DNA of 64,000 nucleotides from Enterobacter sp. BIGb0383. Its GTDB lineage: Bacteria; Pseudomonadota; Gammaproteobacteria; Enterobacterales; Enterobacteriaceae. Below are positions 1 to 8,679 of this stretch, piece after piece (position 1 is the stretch's first letter; every line of letters begins with the position of its first letter). The position numbers were made by a program, and so were the translations under genes. The DNA is taken from positions 310,001 through 374,000 of the forward strand of contig NZ_RJKQ01000002.1 of assembly GCF_003751845.1 (NCBI RefSeq), in the 5' to 3' direction. Below the pieces are notes generated by a model that saw nothing but the letters and a program-made list of their open reading frames with translations, made no database searches and was not told where the DNA came from.

Positions 1-928
1 CCTGCGCCTTAATGACCGCATTTTTATCCGGCAGCTCCAGCAGCGCGGCCGGAACAATGTTGAAGTTGGCCGCCATCGGCGTCATCAGCGTCCCGCAGTA
101 GCCGGAGAACATCCCGATAGCCGCCATCACCGCCGGGTTACCGCCGTGTTGCAGGACCAGCACCGGAATACCAATACCGGCGGTGATAATCGGGAAGGCC
201 GCGAAGGCATTGCCCATAATCATCGTCAGCAGCGCCATGCCAATAGCGTAGACCGCCACGGCGATAAAGCGGCTGTCGACGGCGAGATATTCCTGGGTCA
301 GCCAGGCAATACCGGTGCCGACGCCTGCGGTGGTAAACAGCAGTCCGAGGGTGGCGAGGATCTGCGGCAGAATAAACGCCCAGCCGATCGAGTCCAGCAG
401 GCGACGCGCCTCCTGCAACGGCTGATGCGCTTGTTCGCGGGTCATGATCACCGCACTCACCAGGCCAACCAGCGAGCCGACAGTCATGGAGAAGAGCGTC
501 ACCAGCGTCGAGTGGTTACCCGGCCCAAACAGGGCCAGCTGTAGCGACGGCAGATTATTAAACAGCAGTACGCCGACAACAGTGATGACAGGAATTGCCA
601 GAGCGGGCAGGAACAGACGGCTGCCAAGGCGCTGGGCGCTGGCTTCGCGCTCCTGCTGGCTACGCTGATGGTAGCTGCCCAGGCGAACGCCGCCGAAACC
701 GGCGATCAGCGCCAGCACAACCACCGCCCCACCGACGGCAATATGCACCGTGCGTTTATCGCCAACCAGCTCGAAGGTCCAGTTACCCAGCAGGAACAGC
801 AGACCGTAGATCCCCCAGAAAAGGCCGGTGGTCAGACGACGCGGGTTGGCCTTGTCGCGCCAGGACATAATGGCCACCACCAGCAAAATAGCGCCGGCCA
901 GCCAGTAGAGATAGCTTTGCTGAAACAT
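1..928 (-). CDS. DUF979 family membrane protein, putative 5-oxoproline transporter subunit (C-terminus outside window)
   Basis: About 309 codons are open from an ATG at 928 to the left edge with no stop, so the gene is truncated only by the window. The translation is very hydrophobic, with many membrane segments, and reads as a DUF979 protein. Its ATG shares one base with the TAA of the DUF969 gene upstream (TAATG), which indicates translational coupling. DUF969/DUF979 pairs are named 5-oxoproline transporter subunits in current genome annotation because they travel with pxpABC, as here. Transport of 5-oxoproline is inferred from that context; nothing in the sequence shows the substrate. Confidence 0.8.
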   Translation of the reverse strand, partial: MFQQSYLYWLAGAILLVVAIMSWRDKANPRRLTTGLFWGIYGLLFLLGNWTFELVGDKRTVHIAVGGAVVVLALIAGFGGVRLGSYHQRSQQEREASAQRLGSRLFLPALAIPVITVVGVLLFNNLPSLQLALFGPGNHSTLVTLFSMTVGSLVGLVSAVIMTREQAHQPLQEARRLLDSIGWAFILPQILATLGLLFTTAGVGTGIAWLTQEYLAVDSRFIAVAVYAIGMALLTMIMGNAFAAFPIITAGIGIPVLVLQHGGNPAVMAAIGMFSGYCGTLMTPMAANFNIVPAALLELPDKNAVIKAQ

Positions 929-1653
929 TATGCCGCTCCTCTGTTCTGACCGTCAGTGCTCACTTTGCCCAGCTCGCGCGCAATATGATTATCCAGGCGC
1001 CACAGACGGGTCGCATGAATAATAAAGGCGCAGATCGCCGTCGGGATACCCCACAGCGCAATATGCAGCGGCTCGGTCTGGATCCCACCGGACTCCAGCA
1101 TAAAGTTGTGCATAAAGATGATCGCGCCGAAGGCGACAAAGATATCTTCCCCGAAGAATAGGCCGACGTTATCCGTCGCCGCCGACATGGCGCGCAGGCG
1201 ATAGCGCACCGCACCCGGCAATTCGCCGTAGTTCTTCTCCGCCGCGCCTTCCGCCATCGGGGCCAGCAGCGGGCGAACCATCTGCGGATGACCGCCGAGG
1301 CTGGTCAGCCCAAGCGCTGCCGAGCTTTCACGGACAAACAGATAGACAATCAGCAGACGACCCGCCGTGGCGCTGCGGATCTTCGCAATCCACGCCTGGG
1401 CACGCTCTTTCAGACCGTGACGCTCCAGCAGGCCGATAACCGCCAGCGGGATCAGCAGAATAAACGGCAGGTTGCGGGTGTTAAGGAAGCCTTCACCCAG
1501 TTTTTCAAGGATGGTGGCGATTGGCATCTGCGCCGCCAGACCGGTGACAATCCCGGCGACGATCACCACCAGCACCGGATTAAAGCGCAAAAGGAACCCG
1601 ACCACGATGACGGCAATCCCCGTCAGTGGCCAGAGAGATACGGCTTCTCCCAT
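928..1653 (-). CDS. DUF969 family membrane protein, putative 5-oxoproline transporter subunit
   Basis: A 241-residue integral membrane protein beginning MGEAVSLWPLTG, with hydrophobic stretches near residues 7-40, 60-80, 95-115 and 165-215. The content matches the DUF969 family, which pairs with DUF979 encoded immediately downstream. It starts 55 bp after pxpA on the same strand, so it is probably the sixth gene of the phr-ybgI-pxpBCA unit. A GGGTAA sequence lies a short distance before the ATG. E. coli K-12 has nei directly after pxpA instead. The transporter role is inferred from its place behind the 5-oxoprolinase genes. Confidence 0.82.
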   Translation of the reverse strand: MGEAVSLWPLTGIAVIVVGFLLRFNPVLVVIVAGIVTGLAAQMPIATILEKLGEGFLNTRNLPFILLIPLAVIGLLERHGLKERAQAWIAKIRSATAGRLLIVYLFVRESSAALGLTSLGGHPQMVRPLLAPMAEGAAEKNYGELPGAVRYRLRAMSAATDNVGLFFGEDIFVAFGAIIFMHNFMLESGGIQTEPLHIALWGIPTAICAFIIHATRLWRLDNHIARELGKVSTDGQNRGAA

Positions 1654-1708
1654 GATATTGTTACCCTGTATGTTGTTGAGTTGTTTACAGTCTTATTTTA
1701 ATTTTCGT

Positions 1709-2446
1709 TTAGGAACGAATACTGATACTGCCTGCTTCAAACGCCGAGCGCAAGCGGCGGGCAAAGGCGAGGGCGTGCTCACCGTCGCCATGAAGGCAGA
1801 CCGTCTGGGCGTTAACGCTGGCCCAGCTCCCGTCGATGCTCTGCACTTTACCTTCGGATATCATCCCCAGTGTCTGCGCCAGGGCCTGCTCTTCATCGTC
1901 GATCAATGCCCCCGGCTGACCACGCGGAACGAGGCTGCCGTCCGCCTGATATCCCCGGTCGGCAAACACCTCTTCACGCGTTGTTAAGCCCAGACGCTGT
2001 CCGGCACGGATCAGCTCGCTGCCCGCCAGCCCCACCAGGACCAGGGCCGGATCGCAGGCAAAAACAGCCCGGGCGATAGCGTCCGCCAGCACGGCATTTT
2101 TTGCCGCCTGGTTATAGAGCATGCCGTGGGGCTTAACGTGGCGCATCCGCCCACCTTCTGCCTTTACGATCGCCGCCAGGGCGCCAACCTGATACAGGGT
2201 TTGCGCATAGACCGTTTCCGGCGGAAGCTGCATTGCCGTACGGCCAAAGTTCTCCCGATCCGGGAAGCTCGGGTGAGCGCCAACGGCGACGCCGTTTTTC
2301 AGCGCCTCGCGTACGCAGGCCTGCATGGTCTGCGCATCGCCCGCGTGGAAACCGCAGGCAATATTGGCCGACGAGACCAGCTGCAGCAGGGCGCTGTCGC
2401 TGGTGCAGCCTTCACCGAGATCGGCATTTAAATCAACGTGTTTCAT
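1709..2446 (-). CDS. pxpA: 5-oxoprolinase subunit PxpA (LamB/YcsF family)
   Basis: A 245-residue protein of the LamB/YcsF family. The motifs DLNADLGEG near the N-terminus, [10 protein letters not shown] and GAHPSFPD are those of YbgL/PxpA. With PxpB and PxpC it forms the ATP-dependent 5-oxoprolinase that opens 5-oxo-L-proline (pyroglutamate) to L-glutamate in the cytoplasm, clearing a damage product of glutamine. I chose the ATG at 2446, preceded by GGAGG, over an in-frame start eight codons upstream because the family begins [10 protein letters not shown]. The first 14 bases overlap the end of pxpC, so the two are co-translated. Confidence 0.96.
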   Translation of the reverse strand: MKHVDLNADLGEGCTSDSALLQLVSSANIACGFHAGDAQTMQACVREALKNGVAVGAHPSFPDRENFGRTAMQLPPETVYAQTLYQVGALAAIVKAEGGRMRHVKPHGMLYNQAAKNAVLADAIARAVFACDPALVLVGLAGSELIRAGQRLGLTTREEVFADRGYQADGSLVPRGQPGALIDDEEQALAQTLGMISEGKVQSIDGSWASVNAQTVCLHGDGEHALAFARRLRSAFEAGSISIRS

Positions 2447-3365
2447 TAAGCCTCCATGCCAGCTGTTCAATATAGATCTGCTGCTCGCGTCTGGCCTTCA
2501 GGGCCTCTTCAAGGGTGCAGGGTACAAAGTGAATCGGCTGTCCCAGCGGGATCTGCGCCAGATGGTACATATCCGCCTCAATAATGCAGGCGATACGCGG
2601 ATAGCCCCCGGTGGTCTGGGCATCGTTCATCAGCACAATGGGCTGGCCGTTATGCGGAACCTGAATCACGCCGGGCAGCAGACCGTGGGAAAGCATCTCC
2701 CGGTCGGTGGTACGCACCAGCGGCTGGCCCTGCAGACGGTAGCCCATGCGGTTACTCTGCGGGCTGAGCTGCCAGGGCGAGCGCCAGAAGGCTTCCTGGG
2801 ACGCATCATCAAATTCATGATGCTCCGGCCCCCGCAGCACGCGGATACGGTTGCCCCAAAGCAGCTGTTTCACGCCGCGTGATTCAATAAAGGTCTTTGC
2901 ATCAGGCCCGATGGCAAGCCGGTCGCCATCGCGCAGCAGACGCCCTTCAAAACCTCCAATGCCCACTTTTAAGTCGGTGCTCGCCGAGCCCATCACCTGC
3001 GGCACATCGATGCCGCCCGCAATCGCCAGATAGCTGCGCATGCCGTGACGCGGGCGCTTCAGCGTCAGACGCTGCCCGGCTTTGACCGGCAGACGCCAGC
3101 CCGTCCAGACGGCATGGCCGTCGAGGGTGGCGTCGCAGCCCGCACCGGTCAGCGCGAACCAGCCGTCATGGGAAAACTCCACTTCGCACTGGCCGAGGGT
3201 TATTTCCAGGGCTGCAGCGTCGGCGTCGTTGCCCACCAGCAGGTTAGCAATACGCAGGGCCGGTTTGTCCAGCGCCCCGCAGTGGCTGATCCCCGACTGA
3301 CGCAGACCGTCCCGGCCACCGTCCTGCACCGAGGTGTAAATCCCCGCACGAATAATCGTCAGCAT
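2433..3365 (-). CDS. pxpC: 5-oxoprolinase subunit PxpC (biotin-dependent carboxyltransferase-like)
   Basis: A 310-residue protein of the AHS2/KipA family, starting [18 protein letters not shown], the typical N-terminus of YbgK/PxpC. Further family signatures are the GGIDVP segment near residue 120 and the [13 protein letters not shown] segment near residue 245. It is a subunit of the ATP-dependent 5-oxoprolinase with PxpA and PxpB. Length agrees with the E. coli protein (about 310). It overlaps pxpB by 7 bases and pxpA by 14 bases, a compact order that suggests stoichiometric synthesis of the complex. Confidence 0.96.
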   Translation of the reverse strand: MLTIIRAGIYTSVQDGGRDGLRQSGISHCGALDKPALRIANLLVGNDADAAALEITLGQCEVEFSHDGWFALTGAGCDATLDGHAVWTGWRLPVKAGQRLTLKRPRHGMRSYLAIAGGIDVPQVMGSASTDLKVGIGGFEGRLLRDGDRLAIGPDAKTFIESRGVKQLLWGNRIRVLRGPEHHEFDDASQEAFWRSPWQLSPQSNRMGYRLQGQPLVRTTDREMLSHGLLPGVIQVPHNGQPIVLMNDAQTTGGYPRIACIIEADMYHLAQIPLGQPIHFVPCTLEEALKARREQQIYIEQLAWRLNETR

Positions 3366-4030
3366 ACGCCCTCCTTCTGCGGTACAAAGCGCACCCTGTC
3401 GCCCGGTCGCAGAAGGACCGGCTCATCTTTCTTCGGATCGAATAGCGGCAAATCCGTATGCCCGATCAGCTGCCAGCCGCCCGGCGTTGCCAGCGGATAG
3501 ATGCCGGTCTGTGCCCCGCCGATGCCGACGGAACCGGCCGGTACCGCCAGGCGCGGTTCACCCCGACGCGGCGTCGCCAGCCGTTCCGGCAGGCCGCCCA
3601 GATAGGGGAAGCCCGGCTGGAAGCCGAGGAACCACACCACGTACTCAACGGAGGCATGCAGTTCCACAACCTGCTTTTCGTTCAGGCCGCTGTGGCGCGC
3701 CACCTCCGCCAGATCCGGCCCGCCCTGCCCGCCGTAGGTTACCGGGATCGCAATCTCCCGCGATTCCGGCTCCAGGGCTTCGCTCTCTTCCCACCAGCGC
3801 TGGAGCTGTTCGATAGCATCCAGCGCCGCATTCTGGGGATCGTTCAGGATAACGGTAATATTATTCATGCCCGGGATCGCTTCCCGTACTTCAGGGAAAT
3901 CCGCCAGACGCTGGGTTAACCGCCAGATACGCTTCTGGCTGGCCAGCGTCATCGGTGGTTCAAGTTCCAGCACCACCGCCGTTTCTCCCAACAGGTAACA
4001 ACGCGCTCGCTGCACTCTGGTGTTCCTCAT
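3359..4030 (-). CDS. pxpB: 5-oxoprolinase subunit PxpB (KipI/AHS1 family)
   Basis: A 223-residue protein matching E. coli YbgJ/PxpB along its length, including GMNNITV near residue 55, the [15 protein letters not shown] segment in the middle and the GDRVRFVPQ end. It partners PxpC in the 5-oxoprolinase. The start is not certain: the ATG at 4030 overlaps the ybgI TGA (TGATG), while the E. coli protein begins at the equivalent of the GTG at 4015, which would give 218 residues as in E. coli. I kept the ATG because of the stop/start overlap, but the GTG is a real alternative. Confidence 0.93.
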   Translation of the reverse strand: MRNTRVQRARCYLLGETAVVLELEPPMTLASQKRIWRLTQRLADFPEVREAIPGMNNITVILNDPQNAALDAIEQLQRWWEESEALEPESREIAIPVTYGGQGGPDLAEVARHSGLNEKQVVELHASVEYVVWFLGFQPGFPYLGGLPERLATPRRGEPRLAVPAGSVGIGGAQTGIYPLATPGGWQLIGHTDLPLFDPKKDEPVLLRPGDRVRFVPQKEGVC

Positions 4031-4773
4031 CAGGCCGGGTTCGGGATGTCAATAAAGGTGACATCCAGATCGGTGTTTTCATTCAGCCATTCGCTCAGGG
4101 CGCGAATGCCGCCGCGTTCGGTCGCATGATGTCCGGCCGCATAGAAATGCAGGCCCTGCTCACGCGCCGAATGGATGGTTTGTTCCGAGACTTCCCCGGT
4201 GATAAACGCATCGACGCCGAAGCGGGCCGCTTTATCAATAAAGCCCTGCCCGCCGCCGGTGCACCAGGCCACGCGCTGAACCTTGTCCGGCCCGGTATCG
4301 CCGCTCCACAGCGGCTTGCGGCCGAGGCGCGCTTCAATCCACGACGCCAGCTCCAGCCCAGGAACCGGCATCGCCAGCTCGCCCCAGGGCAGCAGTTCGT
4401 CGATTTCGCCCATCACGGTGATACCCAGCAGCGCCGCCAGCTGGACGTTATTACCCAGCTCAGGGTGCGCATCCAGCGGCAGATGCCAGCCGTAGAGGTT
4501 GATGTCGTTTGCCAGCAGGGTTTTCAGGCGCTGACGCTTCATACCGTGGATAATCGGCGCTTCGTTTTTCCAGAAATAGCCGTGATGCACGATCACCGCA
4601 TCCGCCTCCTGGCGCACCGCTTCGTCGAGCAGCGCCTGGCTGGCGGTCACGCCGGTGATAATCTTTTGCACCGTCTCGCGTCCCTCAACCTGCAGGCCAT
4701 TCGGGCCATAATCACTGAAGGCCTTGCTGTTGAGTTTTTCGTTGATCAGTTGTTCCAGTTCGGTGTTTTTCAT
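4030..4773 (-). CDS. ybgI: Nif3-like dinuclear metal centre protein YbgI
   Basis: A 247-residue member of the Nif3/DUF34 family, closely matching E. coli YbgI. Metal-binding motifs are visible: VIVHHGYFW near residue 62, [13 protein letters not shown] near residue 97, and GHHATERGG near the C-terminus, which supply the His/Asp/Glu ligands of the two-metal site on a toroidal hexamer. Its cellular reaction is not settled; names such as GTP cyclohydrolase 1 type 2 homologue should not be read as function. The start at 4773 gives the family N-terminus [11 protein letters not shown]; an ATG two codons upstream is possible. It begins 2 bp after the phr stop. Confidence 0.95.
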   Translation of the reverse strand: MKNTELEQLINEKLNSKAFSDYGPNGLQVEGRETVQKIITGVTASQALLDEAVRQEADAVIVHHGYFWKNEAPIIHGMKRQRLKTLLANDINLYGWHLPLDAHPELGNNVQLAALLGITVMGEIDELLPWGELAMPVPGLELASWIEARLGRKPLWSGDTGPDKVQRVAWCTGGGQGFIDKAARFGVDAFITGEVSEQTIHSAREQGLHFYAAGHHATERGGIRALSEWLNENTDLDVTFIDIPNPA

Positions 4774-4775
4774 CG

Positions 4776-6203
4776 TCACTCTCTTTCCTGTTTACGGGCG
4801 GCCTCGTAGGCCGCCAGCGTGGCGACGCGCGCCTGTTTGTGGTCCACAACGGGGCGGGGATACTCAAGCGTGATGCCCTGCTTGTCCGCCCACGTCCAGG
4901 GTTGATGAATTGCGCTGTCCGGCACGTCGGCCAGGGCCGGTAGCCACTGGCGAATAAACGCGCCGCTTTTATCAAATCTTTCCCCCTGAGTGGTGGGGTT
5001 AAAGATACGAAAATAGGGTGCCGCATCCGTTCCGGTTGAGGCCGCCCACTGCCAGCCGCCGTTGTTGGCGGCGAGATCGCCATCGATCAGCTGAGAAATA
5101 AAATAACGCTCTCCCTTGCGCCAGTCGATAAGCAAATCCTTAACCAGGAAACTGGCAGCGATCATTCGCAGACGATTATGCATCCAGCCGGTTTCATTCA
5201 GCTGCTGCATCGCCGCATCGACGATGGGATAGCCCGTCTGCCCCCGCTGCCAGGCCTGTAACAAACTTTCATCCTCCTGCCAGCGCACACCGTCGGTCCA
5301 GCCGATAAACGGCAGGTGCTTACAAAGGGCAGGATGGTACGTCATCAAATGGCGATAGAATTCGCGCCAGATCAGCTCATTCAGCCAGACGGCACCAGCC
5401 TCGCCATCCAGCGCTTTCGGCTGTTCGGCCAGCAGACGATGCAGGCACTGACGCGGCGACAGCACGCCCAGCGCCAGGCTGGCGGAGAGACGGCTGGTGC
5501 CTTCGATGGCCGGAAAATCGCGCTGCTCTTCATATTTTCCCGCCGCCTGCTGGCAGAAATGGCGCAGCTGCGCGATGGCGGCTTTTTCCCCCACCGGGAA
5601 CAGCGTCGCGTCAAAATCATCCTGCGGGTAGTCGAGGGTTATCGGCGTGAGGGGATCGTTTAGCGCACCGTCGGGACGCATCTTTGGCGCGGCCACGCAT
5701 TCGGGCAGCCCCTCCTGGAGGCGACGCACAAACGCATTTTTAAACGGGGTGAAGACTTTATACATCTCCCGACTGCCGGTCATGACGCTGCCCGGCGCCA
5801 GCAGGACGCTGTCGTCAAAGCCCTGACAGGTCACCGTATCCAGCCGTTTTTCCACCGCCGCATCGCGCAGGCGTTCATTGATTTCGTACTGATAGTTGTA
5901 AAACAGCGCGTCAACGTTGTGCTTATCGCAAAGCGCCTGCAGGGCTTCAACGCTGTCGGCAAAGCGGTCGACGCTCTGAAACAGTAGCGGAATGCCCTTC
6001 TCCGCCAGCGCCTGCTGTAGCGCATTAAGCTGCGCCGACAGATACGCCGCCTGACGCGGCGCCATATCATGCTGTTTCCACTGTCCGGGGGTGGCGATAT
6101 AGAGCGCCAGCACACGCGCACTGGTGTTCCGACACGCGGCGGCAAGCGCCAGGTTGTCATTCACGCGCAAATCGGCGCGAAACCAAACCAGATGGGTGGT
6201 CAT
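4776..6203 (-). CDS. phrB: Deoxyribodipyrimidine photo-lyase
   Basis: A 475-residue class I CPD photolyase (E. coli PhrB has 472). It reverses cyclobutane pyrimidine dimers using blue light, with FAD in the C-terminal domain and a methenyltetrahydrofolate antenna in the N-terminal domain. The start THLVWFRADLRVNDNLAL is the family antenna-domain opening; the region with WQWAASTGTDAAPYFRIFNP near residue 380 is the FAD/DNA-binding core. In E. coli ybgA lies before and dtpD after this gene; both are absent here, so phr is followed after 2 bp by ybgI, probably in one transcript. The only upstream signal I note is a short AT-rich stretch before the start. Confidence 0.97.
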   Translation of the reverse strand: MTTHLVWFRADLRVNDNLALAAACRNTSARVLALYIATPGQWKQHDMAPRQAAYLSAQLNALQQALAEKGIPLLFQSVDRFADSVEALQALCDKHNVDALFYNYQYEINERLRDAAVEKRLDTVTCQGFDDSVLLAPGSVMTGSREMYKVFTPFKNAFVRRLQEGLPECVAAPKMRPDGALNDPLTPITLDYPQDDFDATLFPVGEKAAIAQLRHFCQQAAGKYEEQRDFPAIEGTSRLSASLALGVLSPRQCLHRLLAEQPKALDGEAGAVWLNELIWREFYRHLMTYHPALCKHLPFIGWTDGVRWQEDESLLQAWQRGQTGYPIVDAAMQQLNETGWMHNRLRMIAASFLVKDLLIDWRKGERYFISQLIDGDLAANNGGWQWAASTGTDAAPYFRIFNPTTQGERFDKSGAFIRQWLPALADVPDSAIHQPWTWADKQGITLEYPRPVVDHKQARVATLAAYEAARKQERE

Positions 6204-6310
6204 AACACTCCTGAATTACTGTCTGGAAATTCAGTCTTATAGTGTTTTAATAATGTTACAGGCGCAAGTAGAGGCTGAGTGGCCTGACCTTTCTCATAAC
6301 GTCAGCGTGC

Positions 6311-6340
6311 AAAAAAAAACCGCCCTCGAAGAGGGCGGCT
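6311..6340 (-). terminator. Rho-independent terminator of ybfA
   Basis: Read on the minus strand this is an AGCCGCCCTC/GAGGGCGG stem with a TTC-type loop followed by nine T. It lies 37 bases after the ybfA stop and before phr, so it should end ybfA transcription. Confidence 0.85.
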
Positions 6341-6376
6341 ATGCTGCGTGTGTCTTTATTTTTTTATCACATTGCT

Positions 6377-6583
6377 TTAGTAAAAGTCGCAGCCGATCTT
6401 TTCAGACTGCTCCATCCAGACCGGTTTATCGCTGGTTTTAGACCAGACGCGGTGCAGATAGCTATAAAAACGTGAGCGATCTTTCCAGAACAGCATTGCG
6501 GGCAGTGCCAGAAGACCCGCCACAACGGCGAGCGTGCGACGCATCATCACGACGTGGACCGGAAACGCTTTATACAGTGTCAT
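6377..6583 (-). CDS. ybfA: Small membrane protein YbfA (DUF2517)
   Basis: A 68-residue protein closely matching E. coli YbfA, most of all in the second half ([19 protein letters not shown] and DKPVWM). There is one hydrophobic helix at about residues 15-32, so it is probably a single-span inner-membrane protein with a charged cytoplasmic or periplasmic tail. The function is not known; in E. coli it is linked to oxidative stress response by expression only. It is divergent from kdpF, as in E. coli, and ends at a good terminator. Confidence 0.9.
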   Translation of the reverse strand: MTLYKAFPVHVVMMRRTLAVVAGLLALPAMLFWKDRSRFYSYLHRVWSKTSDKPVWMEQSEKIGCDFY

Positions 6584-6890
6584 ATTTCTCCCCTTAATTT
6601 GTGGCCGGTAATCATCACCGGAAAAGATAGATTGTTGTCTGCTTAAAAGAGTACCGTTTTGTTTGTAATTTTACTACTCATCCGACCACTAATTTTTGTC
6701 AATTTAAGCTTTATTTACATTCGCCCTGAAAATTAGTTACATAAAAGTTAAATTAATACTAACCATTAGTTAAAAAATGGTCTTTGCCATTTTTATACTT
6801 TCTTTACACCCGCCCCCGCGTTTTTTGCGAAATCTTTGCACCGAAAAATCTACCTTCATGGCAAGACAATAAAACACCCGGAGGTGGAGT
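6584..6890. promoter_or_regulatory. ybfA-kdpF divergent intergenic region
   Basis: This AT-rich 307-bp gap separates the divergent ybfA and kdpF. It contains the KdpE operator annotated separately and must carry the kdpFABC promoter downstream of it. I could not assign convincing -35/-10 hexamers by eye. No further gene is visible. Confidence 0.7.
6789..6813 (+). promoter_or_regulatory. KdpE operator upstream of kdpFABC
   Basis: The sequence TTTTTATACTTTCTTTACAC followed by a run of C matches the T-rich 23-bp box to which phosphorylated KdpE binds in E. coli, differing by about one base in the T tract. It lies about 80 bases before the kdpF start, the expected position for activation under potassium limitation. 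Confidence 0.8.
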
Positions 6891-6980
6891 GTGAGTGCAG
6901 GCGTAATCACCGGCATCGTGCTGGTTTTCCTGTTACTGGGCTATCTGGTTTATGCCCTGATTAACGCGGAGGCTTTCTGA
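6891..6980 (+). CDS. kdpF: K(+)-transporting ATPase small subunit KdpF
   Basis: A 29-residue single-span membrane peptide, too short for most gene callers. It starts at a GTG preceded by GGAGGTGGA and reads [20 protein letters not shown] through YALINAEAF, almost identical to E. coli KdpF. It stabilises the KdpABC complex in the inner membrane. Its TGA overlaps the kdpA start (ATGA at 6977-6982), so kdpA translation is coupled to it. The gene opens the kdpFABC operon. Confidence 0.94.
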   Translation: MSAGVITGIVLVFLLLGYLVYALINAEAF

Positions 6981-8659
6981 TGGCGGCCCAGGCGTTTTTA
7001 CTGATTGCCAGCTTTATGCTGGTGCTGTTTATTCTGGCGCGCCCCGTCGGTACGCTTCTGGGGAAAATGATCCTCGGTGCGCCGCTGCCGGGGGTTGCGG
7101 GCATTGAACGCATTCTGTGGCGCAGTCTTGCCATCGATACTCGCGAAATGAACTGGCGACAGTATCTGCTGGCCATCCTGGCCCTTAACCTGCTGGGACT
7201 CGGGCTGCTGTTTGCCATCCTGATGCTACAGGCCGTGCTGCCGCTTAACCCGCAGCAGCTGCCTGGCCTCTCGTGGCATCTGGCGCTCAACACCGCCGTC
7301 AGCTTTGTCAGCAACACCAACTGGCAATCCTACGCCGGGGAAAGCACCCTGAGCTATTTCAGCCAGATGGCGGGGCTGACGGTGCAGAACTTCCTCTCTG
7401 CGGCGACGGGGCTGGCGGTGATCTTCGCGCTGATCCGCGCCTTTGCACGACAGAGCGCGACCACCCTCGGCAATGCCTGGGTTGATCTAACCCGCGTCAC
7501 CCTGTGGCTGCTGCTGCCCCTGTCGCTGCTGATTGCGCTGTTCTTTATCCAGCAGGGCACCCTGCAGAACATCCTGCCGTACCAGGCCTTCACCAGTCTC
7601 GAAGGTGCACAGCATCTGCTGCCGATGGGCCCGGTCGCCTCTCAGGAAGCGATTAAGATGCTCGGCACCAACGGCGGCGGGTTCTTTAACGCTAACTCGG
7701 CGCATCCGTTTGAAAACCCGACGGCCCTGACCAACCTGGTGCAGATGCTGGCGATCTTCCTGATCCCCACCGCGCTGTGCTTTGCTTTTGGTGATGCGGT
7801 TAACGACAGGCGTCAGGGCCACGCCATTCTCTGGGCGATGTCGCTGATTTTCGTGGTCTGCGTCGCCATCGTGATGTGGGCCGAATGGCAGGGTAACCCG
7901 CACTTTGTCGCCCTTGGGGCCGACAGCGCCATCAATATGGAAGGCAAAGAGAGCCGCTTTGGCATTCTGGCCAGCAGCCTCTACGCCGTGGTCACCACCG
8001 CCGCGTCCTGCGGTGCGGTCAACGCCATGCATGACTCCTTTACTGCTCTTGGCGGAATGCTGCCGATGTGGCTGATGCAGATTGGCGAGGTGGTGTTTGG
8101 CGGCGTCGGATCGGGCCTGTATGGCATGCTGCTGTTTGTGCTGCTGGCGGTGTTTATCGCCGGGCTGATGATCGGCAGAACCCCGGAATACCTCGGCAAG
8201 AAAATTGACGTGCGTGAAATGAAGATGACCGCGCTGGCGATCCTGATTACCCCCGCGCTGGTTCTGCTCGGCACCGCCCTGGCGATGATGACCGAGGCCG
8301 GACGCGGCGGGATGCTTAATCCGGGGATCCACGGCTTTAGCGAAGTACTCTACGCCGTTTCTTCAGCCGCCAACAATAACGGCAGCGCCTTTGCCGGACT
8401 GAGCGCCAATACCCCGTTCTGGAACTGTCTGCTGGCGGTATGCATGTTTGTCGGCCGTTTCGGGGTGATTATTCCGGTGCTGGCGATTGCCGGTTCCCTG
8501 GCAACGAAAAAGAGCCAGCCCGTCGGTAGCGGTACTCTGCCCACCCACGGTGCGCTCTTTATCGGCCTGCTGATCGGCACCGTACTGCTGGTTGGCGCCC
8601 TGACCTTTATTCCCGCCCTGGCGCTTGGCCCGGTCGCGGAACATCTCTCTTTACTGTAA
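6980..8659 (+). CDS. kdpA: Potassium-transporting ATPase potassium-binding subunit KdpA
   Basis: A 559-residue polytopic membrane protein (557 in E. coli) of the potassium-transporter superfamily. It forms the selectivity filter and the K+ entry of the high-affinity Kdp pump; filter-loop segments such as [18 protein letters not shown] and the [14 protein letters not shown] region carry the conserved glycines. It starts with the ATG overlapping the kdpF stop, and kdpB follows after 20 bp. It is expressed under K+ limitation through KdpDE. Confidence 0.97.
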   Translation: MAAQAFLLIASFMLVLFILARPVGTLLGKMILGAPLPGVAGIERILWRSLAIDTREMNWRQYLLAILALNLLGLGLLFAILMLQAVLPLNPQQLPGLSWHLALNTAVSFVSNTNWQSYAGESTLSYFSQMAGLTVQNFLSAATGLAVIFALIRAFARQSATTLGNAWVDLTRVTLWLLLPLSLLIALFFIQQGTLQNILPYQAFTSLEGAQHLLPMGPVASQEAIKMLGTNGGGFFNANSAHPFENPTALTNLVQMLAIFLIPTALCFAFGDAVNDRRQGHAILWAMSLIFVVCVAIVMWAEWQGNPHFVALGADSAINMEGKESRFGILASSLYAVVTTAASCGAVNAMHDSFTALGGMLPMWLMQIGEVVFGGVGSGLYGMLLFVLLAVFIAGLMIGRTPEYLGKKIDVREMKMTALAILITPALVLLGTALAMMTEAGRGGMLNPGIHGFSEVLYAVSSAANNNGSAFAGLSANTPFWNCLLAVCMFVGRFGVIIPVLAIAGSLATKKSQPVGSGTLPTHGALFIGLLIGTVLLVGALTFIPALALGPVAEHLSLL

Positions 8660-8679
8660 AGCTGGCGGAGACGCGTTTT

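Noticed and set aside
7487-8332. Open frame of 281 codons on the minus strand opposite kdpA
   Set aside because: Shadow of kdpA: composition rich in His/Gln/Arg/Gly, no family resemblance, and the kdpA frame is unmistakable.
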